Under the pieces are notes generated by a model that worked only from the letters and a program-made list of their open reading frames with translations, was not told where the DNA came from and made no database searches. Both the position numbers and the translations under genes were made by a program. From Larix sibirica (Eukaryota; Streptophyta; Pinopsida; Pinales; Pinaceae), in NCBI GenBank assembly GCA_004151065.3, contig NWUY0305016721.1, forward strand, positions 8,788 to 21,167: a stretch of DNA of 12,380 nucleotides, in the 5' to 3' direction. This document shows positions 7,007-12,380 of this stretch, piece by piece (the stretch's first letter is position 1; each line of letters begins with the position of its first letter).

Positions 7007-8530
7007 GTATGTCTTCTCTACTTGTATCCCCTATACATGTTTTTTATTTTTTTTGGCTTTAATTTCGAGGTTTTTGATTTGAAACATAAAAATTATGTCT
7101 TCATGTATAGTTCTCCCTTTAATAAGAATACTCGAAGGCTAAGAGTTCAGTGATGAAGTGGATCATACTACAATTCTAGTTCTTTCCTATCCGTGTAATG
7201 AACAAGATGAAAAGAGTTATCTTCCGATTTGGTTAAGGCATCTAGCTCTTGTGTTCTATATTATTATTTAACCAATAGAAAAAATGATAAGAGATGTTCT
7301 CCTATTTGTATTGGGCATCTAAAATAAGCAAGTATTAGAATAGCTACATCATGATTGTTATGCATTTGACTTGCTGTACATAGGGCTTATTTAACAAAGA
7401 TGTTATACAAATTATATGTAATTGCTAGGGTTACCTTTCACTTGGTTTGCTATGTGCTTCAAAGTTGCTTGAAAGGAAATTATGATCATCTCCAAAAATA
7501 GGCTCACAATGGATTCGTAAATTTCCTATGAGCTCGTAGATGACCTTATAGTGGGCCCCTGGTGCATACTTTGACAGCATGGGCTCAAGATCACCCTAGG
7601 GCAGTTCAGTGTAGGCTCTCATCAACTTTGGGTGGAAGCTCAGCACCAGATACCATGGGAGGACAAATTATGCTAGATCTACCATAGAAAAGAGACTGAG
7701 AGTGAGGATCACTTTATATTTAGATGCCCTCGTTAATATGAGATATGCAGTAGGTTACATTGCTTGTTCAAGGAAGTCTCGTAACTCTGTCTCCACCTTT
7801 TTTCGGTATCTAGACCAACTGTGTTTGTTGTTATACTTGGGAGAGGCACTCAAGCTTAGAGCTCACATCCTTCATGCTCCCACTCAATTGGACTCTAGTT
7901 AGAGGATTAACTTTCTTCTGGGTGCTTTAAATGGATAGGGCCACCGAGAGGTATGTAGAGTGTAGCACCATTCAAGCCCCAAGACCTTGAGAGGCAATCC
8001 AAGCCCCAACAATGAGACAAATGTGGAGTTATTATAGGCTGTTTCAGGACAATTTATGCCAGACCAGTAGGGAACCCCCCTCTACCATCTATTGACAACG
8101 AGGCATCTCTTCTAGACAGAGGGATATCCAACTCCTATAGGCAGTTTTCTATACAGAGAGTCTTCCTTCAACCTTAGATGGTTGAAGAGCTCCCCATTTG
8201 AGTTTAGAGGACCCCTTCTCTGCTTGGTTCAACTATACGCACTTGGAGCATTGAGGTTCTTCTCCTTGTACTCTGCTACAGAGCATTGCATTTCTTTTTG
8301 GCATTTGATAATTGTGCCTAGGTCATGTAGGTTAGCTTTGATTTTTGCTTATACCTAATTAATACTCACCTCAGGACTAGTATCCCCTTGGCATAGAGTA
8401 TACCTAGGGGTGATCATTTGGTAAGGCTCTCTTTATCCTCCTTAACCCCTGACCATGTACACCAACTAAGGCTAGGACTTAAGGGATTGCATATTTACTG
8501 TTATAATGTCTCTGGAGATACCATAGGGGA
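7007..8530 (+). other. Probable long-intron sequence downstream of the synthase exon
   Basis: The stretch begins with the donor GTATGT and a T-rich tract (7038-7062), as plant introns do. I searched by eye for the expected next exon (residues VPKLASAAEYFF) and did not find it. From about 7500 to 8350 the base composition becomes more balanced, and fragments of possible protein appear in several frames of the plus strand (for example YAVGYIACSRKSRNSVST at about 7738-7791). They are cut by stops and match no family I know. This part may be an old unidentified transposon. Confidence 0.4.
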
Positions 8531-8710
8531 CTATATATATGTGTATATATATATGTATGTATACATACATACATACATATATCTATATGTATGTATGTAT
8601 GTATGTGTGTGTGTATGTATGTACATACATACATACATATATATGTGTGTGTGTGTATGTATGTATACATATATACATATATACATATATATACACACAC
8701 ACACACACAC
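8531..8710. repeat. Compound microsatellite of TA, TATG/CATA and TG/CA units
   Basis: Blocks of (TA)n, (TATG)n, (CATA)n, (TG)n and (CA)n alternate over about 180 bases, finishing with a CA run. Three points are perfect local palindromes where TATG repeats flip into CATA repeats: near 8561, 8622 and 8663. The array reads as partial duplications of a GTATGTA(T)ACATAC core. Open frames in both directions here are artefacts of the stop-free repeat (Tyr/Ile/Val/Cys/His-rich). Confidence 0.97.
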
Positions 8711-8746
8711 CTTATTCAATACCCTCTTTTCAATTCCAAGTGATGC

Positions 8747-8770
8747 AAAAATAAAATAAAATAAAATAAA
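8747..8770. repeat. (AAAAT)n short tandem repeat
   Basis: About five units of AAAAT/ATAAA follow the microsatellite after a 36-base unique spacer. A further A-rich run occurs at about 8869-8884. These lie upstream of the LINE reading frames. An A-rich tract of this kind can be the 3' tail of an older retroelement, but nothing recognisable precedes it. Confidence 0.8.
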
Positions 8771-8954
8771 TGTGAAACCACTCTTTGGACAAGTGGCTCG
8801 TTCCCCCACCAAAATAGACAAGGAGAAGAATCTAGAATAATTAAATGAAACATGCCACATATACTGAAAATAAAAATAAAAAAATGTTTTACAAAGAATT
8901 ATAATCGCAAGAGATTTGCAGCGCATTCTGAATAGTTTTAGGGTTTGAGAGATC

Positions 8955-10343
8955 ATGCGCATTCATGGACTTTCTGAGGGAGGATATCCCCCCACACCTT
9001 CTCAGGAGATCAAGGCCTTCATAAATCTAGTGGAAGCTCACGGGAAGAAGGCTCCCTAGGCCCCACAGTCATGGTTCATAAAGAAGTTGGACCAAAATCC
9101 GGAAGTGCCATTGCTAGGTGGAAGCTAAAGGAAATTTTCCATCTCTCTAGAGAAAAAGGGTCTAATCGGGCAGTTTTCAGGTCTTTGGCCCTCGCCAAAA
9201 TTAGTTGATGCATGGGTGCAGAAGAACTGGAAGCCTTTGATTCAAGGTGATTTGGGAATTTTCTTTGTTGAAAAAGGATTCTTCATTTTCCATTTTGTAG
9301 AAAAATCATATCGGAATTTTATTTTCAGAAATAGGACATATTTCATGGGTCCTAGAGGGATCTATCTGAATAGATGAACCTCAGAATTTGATTCAAATCA
9401 GGATGTCCCTTCTGCGGTACCATTTTGGGTTCGCTTTCCCCAACTTTTGATCCACTATTGGAATACGGAAGCACTAAGGGTCATTGGAAATACTTTGGGA
9501 AAATATATAGATCGGCCCGAACCCAAAGATCAGTTTTCATGTGCTAAGATATGTGTGGAAGTGGATCTGGAGAATGGGTTGCTGGAAGTTATCAAGCTAA
9601 AGCTAGATTCCTGGGAATACTTTCAAGATATTGATTATGAACAACTTCCTTGTAAATGTAGGATCTTCCATGAATACAGCCATTTTGAAAAATATTGCAA
9701 GAAAAACCTGCCTTCCCAAGTTGATCCTGAACCTAAGGACTAGTGGACAATGGTGAACCGGGGAAATGGTTCTCGGCAAGGAATAATAGGGAAAAATTCA
9801 GGACTACAAGGGATAACTATACCATCTCACATCCCTCAGAAGAATAAATAAAAAATGGGGACAAACATGTTCGAAATTCTTATTATGGAAAAAGAAGAGC
9901 CGCACTTGGATCCAATAGCATATCAGGAGCCATTGGAAGAGGAACAAAAAAACCAACCCCAAATATTGCAGAAATATCTTAGCCGGGATATATTAGCTCA
10001 GGAGGAGGGATATTTCCCTCCTGAAGTCAACAAGGGTAATATTTTTCAAGAAATCAAGATTCAAGACTCCAGATCTAGTACCAAGGCTATATATGGAAGT
10101 AAATCCTCGCCTTTTGTTGCTTCTAATTTGGATTCCTCGTATTCGGAACTAGAGGTCCAAAGCTGGAAAGGTCGCAAGAAGGATAAAGAAAAGTGAGTGG
10201 ATGAGGAAGAGAAAGAGAGGAATCTGGGAAATCGTCCCACCATTGATAATATGGTGGCAAAGAATGCTCCAAGTTTACACACTTCAATACTATCTACACC
10301 AACTGACCCCAAAGGGGGCTCCCTTCAATCCAAAGGTAGGTAA
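8955..10343 (+). pseudogene. LINE ORF1: DUF4283 and zinc-knuckle RNA-binding protein, with stops
   Basis: The ATG at 8955 follows an in-frame TGA at 8946, and the frame continues to TAA 10341-10343, 462 codons. Internal stops are TAG 9057, TAA 9126, TGA 9375, TAG 9741, TAA 9849 and TGA 10194; there is no frameshift. Codons 76 to about 200 carry the DUF4283 signature (GLWPSPKLVDAWVQKNW, then DVPSAVPFWVRFPQL, IGNTLGKYIDRPEPKDQ and ICVEVDLENGLLEVIKLK). Codons 235-248 form a zf-CCHC_4 knuckle in which the second Cys is Phe. The C-terminal third is acidic and Gln/Lys-rich. ORF1 proteins bind LINE RNA in a ribonucleoprotein needed for retrotransposition. TGA 9375 most likely replaced Trp (TGG), since NRW-TSEFD is the usual text there. 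Confidence 0.9.
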
Positions 10344-10345
10344 TG
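10341..10345 (+). promoter_or_regulatory. TAATG stop-start overlap between LINE ORF1 and ORF2
   Basis: The ORF1 stop TAA (10341-10343) and the ORF2 start ATG (10343-10345) share one A, so ORF2 is in the -1 frame relative to ORF1. The start is supported because the residues that follow, MKLIS-NCR, are the normal N-terminus of a plant LINE endonuclease. The geometry would suit termination-reinitiation coupling of ORF2 to ORF1 translation. That mechanism is an inference from arrangement. Confidence 0.7.
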
Positions 10346-12380
10346 AAATTGATATCCTAGAATTGTAGATGATGGGATCAATAATGAAGGAAGTAGTTGT
10401 TAGATATTTAATTAGAAATGAGCGCCCATAAATCCTCCTTCTCCAGGAGACAAAACAGGAGGAGAAATATCTCCTTCAAAAAATGAATTAAGTATGGAAG
10501 CAAGGTACAAGAATAACAATTAGCTCAAGACGAACCTCGTGGGGCTTAGCTATGCTATGTGACCGATCCAAATTTGTTCTTATTGATTCATTTCAATTTC
10601 ATCATTGGAAAATCATCTGTCTCTCTCTCTCATATGAAATAAAGCCATTAGGTATCTATTTTAAATATTTATGTTCTTGTCAATTATTTAGAGAAGAAAG
10701 CTTGTTGGACTTTTCTCTTGGCTTGGGATCGTTTTCCCCTTTTCCCCAATATTGTCTTGGGTGGTGATCTTAATATTGTCCTTTATGGAAAATATAAGAA
10801 GGGTGGTTCCTTATTCAGGGACCCTTGTAGAGAGTGGGATGAGGATCTTATCCAAAATTAGGACCTGGTGGATATCTCCCCTAAAAATAAGAAATTTACT
10901 TGGACCAACAAGAAATCGAGTCCTAGTCATGTGGCATATAGACTTGATTAGTTCCTTGTCTCAAACTCTTTATTTCTATCACATATCAATATATCTTCCT
11001 TTATCTTGACCTCCAGTGTGTCAGATCATAGCCCTATTTCCCTCTCAATAGATCCTAAAGCTGATCTGGTACCTATTCCCTTGTGTTTTTTCCCGGCTTG
11101 GAAGGATCACCCTGATTTCCTAAATACAGTTAAAAATTCTTGGAACATAGAAATTAGAGGCTCCCCCTTCTTCATCTGGGAAGAGAAAATGAGAAGAGTC
11201 AAATGGAATTTGAAAAATTGGTAGAAATATTCCCTCCCCTCTCCAACTATGGAAAGAAAGGCCTCTCTAGAAGCTCTAATTCAACATCAGATGGATGCAG
11301 AAAATCATGAGGTTTGTGTTCAAGATATTAATAAAGAAGATGAACTTCAAAATCCTCTCCATGTAACCCAACTAAGAGAGGAAGGTATTGGAGACTTAAA
11401 TCCATAAGTCTATTGCTGCAATCTAGTGACAAAAACACCCAATTCTTCCATCTGCATGCCAAGATCGGAGACCATCAAAAATCAATGAAAGAAATAAAAA
11501 ACGTTGAAGGGGAAAAGATCGCAGGATTTGATGAGATTAAAGAGGAAGCTTTCAGGCACTTTATCTCCCTCTATTCTACAATTGATGAATATCTAGAGGA
11601 ATTCCAATTAGCATTTGTTAAGGATGTTCCTATCATTATAACTCAAAAAGACAACAAGGAGCTAACAAAGCCAATCACAAAAGATGAGATAGAAGCAACG
11701 ATCTGAGGCATGAACTTGGACAAAGCTCCAGGGATGGATGGGTTCTCTACACATTTCTACAGGATTTGTTGGGGTATTATCAAAAAAGACCTAAAAATAA
11801 TGTTGGATTATGCTAAAACAAATCCTTCCCTAGGGGGGGGAATCAATTCCTCCTTTTTGGGCTTAATCCCCAAAGAAACCAACCCTACTTCATTTTCTCA
11901 ATTTCACCCTATTTCCCTTTGCAATGTCTCATATAAGATATTTTCTAAAATTATCTCCCAATGGATTAAGAGCTATCTTCTAGCAATAATTTCAATAAAT
12001 CAGGGTGGATTTGTGCAGAAGCAGAATATTCTAGATAACATTATTCTTGTTACAGATGTCATTCACTCAAGTAGGCAGAAGAAAGAGAAAGGTATGATTA
12101 TAAAGCTAGATACGGCTAATGCATTCGACAGGGTCAATCATCAATTCCTCTTTAGAGTCCTTGAAAATTTTGGCTTTGGGGACAAATTCATATCCTAGAT
12201 AAATGCATGTATTGGCCACCCTTGGATTGCCCCTCTTATCAATGGAAGACTATCAAATTTATTTAAAGTGTCTTGGGGGATCCATCAAGGGTATCTTATT
12301 TTCCCACTCTTATATATTATTATGGTGTACTATTTGATCATATATCTGGAGAAGGCTAGGTAGAACAGTTCAATCAAAGG
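10343..12380 (+). pseudogene. LINE ORF2: endonuclease-reverse transcriptase, broken and partial
   Basis: The ATG at 10343 shares its A with the ORF1 stop (TAATG). The endonuclease starts MKLIS-stop-NCR, with TAG 10358 in place of the usual Trp. The frame then shifts by about 10387 to give ILLLQETKQE (catalytic Glu at 10447), shifts again near 10660 to IYVLVN...LGGDLNIVL (Asp 10766, Asn 10772), and reaches SDHSPISL (Asp 11024, His 11027). Stops in this part include 10429, 10859, 10949 and 11222. A third shift near 11385 opens YWRLKS...DKNTQFFH. RT follows: DKAPGMDGF at about 11719-11745, then FHPISLCN, GGFVQKQNI and KLDTANAFDRVNH (motif A Asp at 12109), with stops at 11704, 12196 and 12361. 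The catalytic YADD-type motif lies beyond the window. The enzyme would nick DNA and prime reverse transcription at the target. Confidence 0.9.

Larger units (their letters stand above)
8955..12380 (+). mobile_element. Plant L1-type LINE, 5' part, decayed, running off the right edge
   Basis: The two-ORF layout is typical of plant L1 elements: ORF1 with DUF4283 and a CCHC knuckle (8955-10343), then ORF2 with an exonuclease-endonuclease-phosphatase type endonuclease followed by reverse transcriptase. The RT is cut by the window edge shortly after its motif B region. RNase H, 3' UTR and poly-A are off the window, as is any 3' target-site duplication. The exact 5' end is unknown; an in-frame TGA at 8946-8948 precedes ORF1 and the leader is short or truncated. 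The element lies in the same orientation as the synthase exons. Multiple stops and frameshifts in both ORFs show it is dead. Confidence 0.9.

Noticed and set aside
8418-8962. Open frames on both strands rich in Tyr, Ile, Val, Cys and His
   Set aside because: They exist because the microsatellite at 8531-8710 lacks stops in several frames; the sequence is pure repeat and the same block reads open in three frames.
10061-10312. 83-codon minus-strand frame
   Set aside because: Antisense shadow of the LINE ORF1 C-terminal region.

Overview
The window looks like a stretch of large, TE-rich plant nuclear genome, possibly a gymnosperm or conifer. It is AT-rich, gene-poor and full of decayed transposons. 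Its only host-gene signal is two small phase-0 exons in long intron-like sequence. I see no bacterial-style operon, CRISPR array, rRNA gene or complete tRNA gene. The lineage is an inference; plant origin rests on the plant-type LINE, the plant-type gag and tRNA-iMet primer sites, and the plant-like prenyl-synthase exon.

Left part (1-4915). Positions 223-584 hold a nearly identical head-to-tail duplication of a 181-bp unit. Positions 681-1657 (minus strand) hold a decayed Ty3/gypsy-like gag reading frame: capsid domain and a mutated zinc knuckle. It is followed at 1766-1777 by a perfect initiator-tRNA-Met primer-binding site abutting an LTR that starts at 1778. A second minus-strand LTR element has its LTR at about 4525-4915 and an adjoining primer-binding site at 4513-4524. 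Its leader carries a diverged ~210-bp duplication and no recognisable gag or pol. Positions 2293-3860 hold diverged minisatellite-like repeats and an unrecognised broken reading frame.

Middle part (4916-8770). Two plus-strand exons (6550-6651 and 6926-7006) join in phase. The second encodes the conserved N-terminal block (DPFSLVSDELSLLANRLRS) of plant solanesyl/long-chain trans-prenyl diphosphate synthases, which make the ubiquinone or plastoquinone side chain. The catalytic exons are not in the window, so either the downstream intron exceeds 5.3 kb or this is a gene fragment. The upstream flank carries a decayed hAT-like DNA transposon remnant (about 5490-6208) rich in AACCGGTT palindromes. 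The downstream flank carries a palindromic compound microsatellite (8531-8710).

Right part (8955-12380, continuing past the edge). This is a plant L1-type LINE on the plus strand. ORF1 (DUF4283 plus CCHC knuckle) stays in one frame for 462 codons with six internal stops. It ends in a TAATG stop-start overlap with ORF2 (endonuclease, then reverse transcriptase), which has at least three frameshifts and many nonsense codons. The LINE lies in the same orientation as the synthase exons. No intact mobile element and no clearly novel system was found. The most useful signals are the synthase exons and the structure and decay pattern of the LINE.
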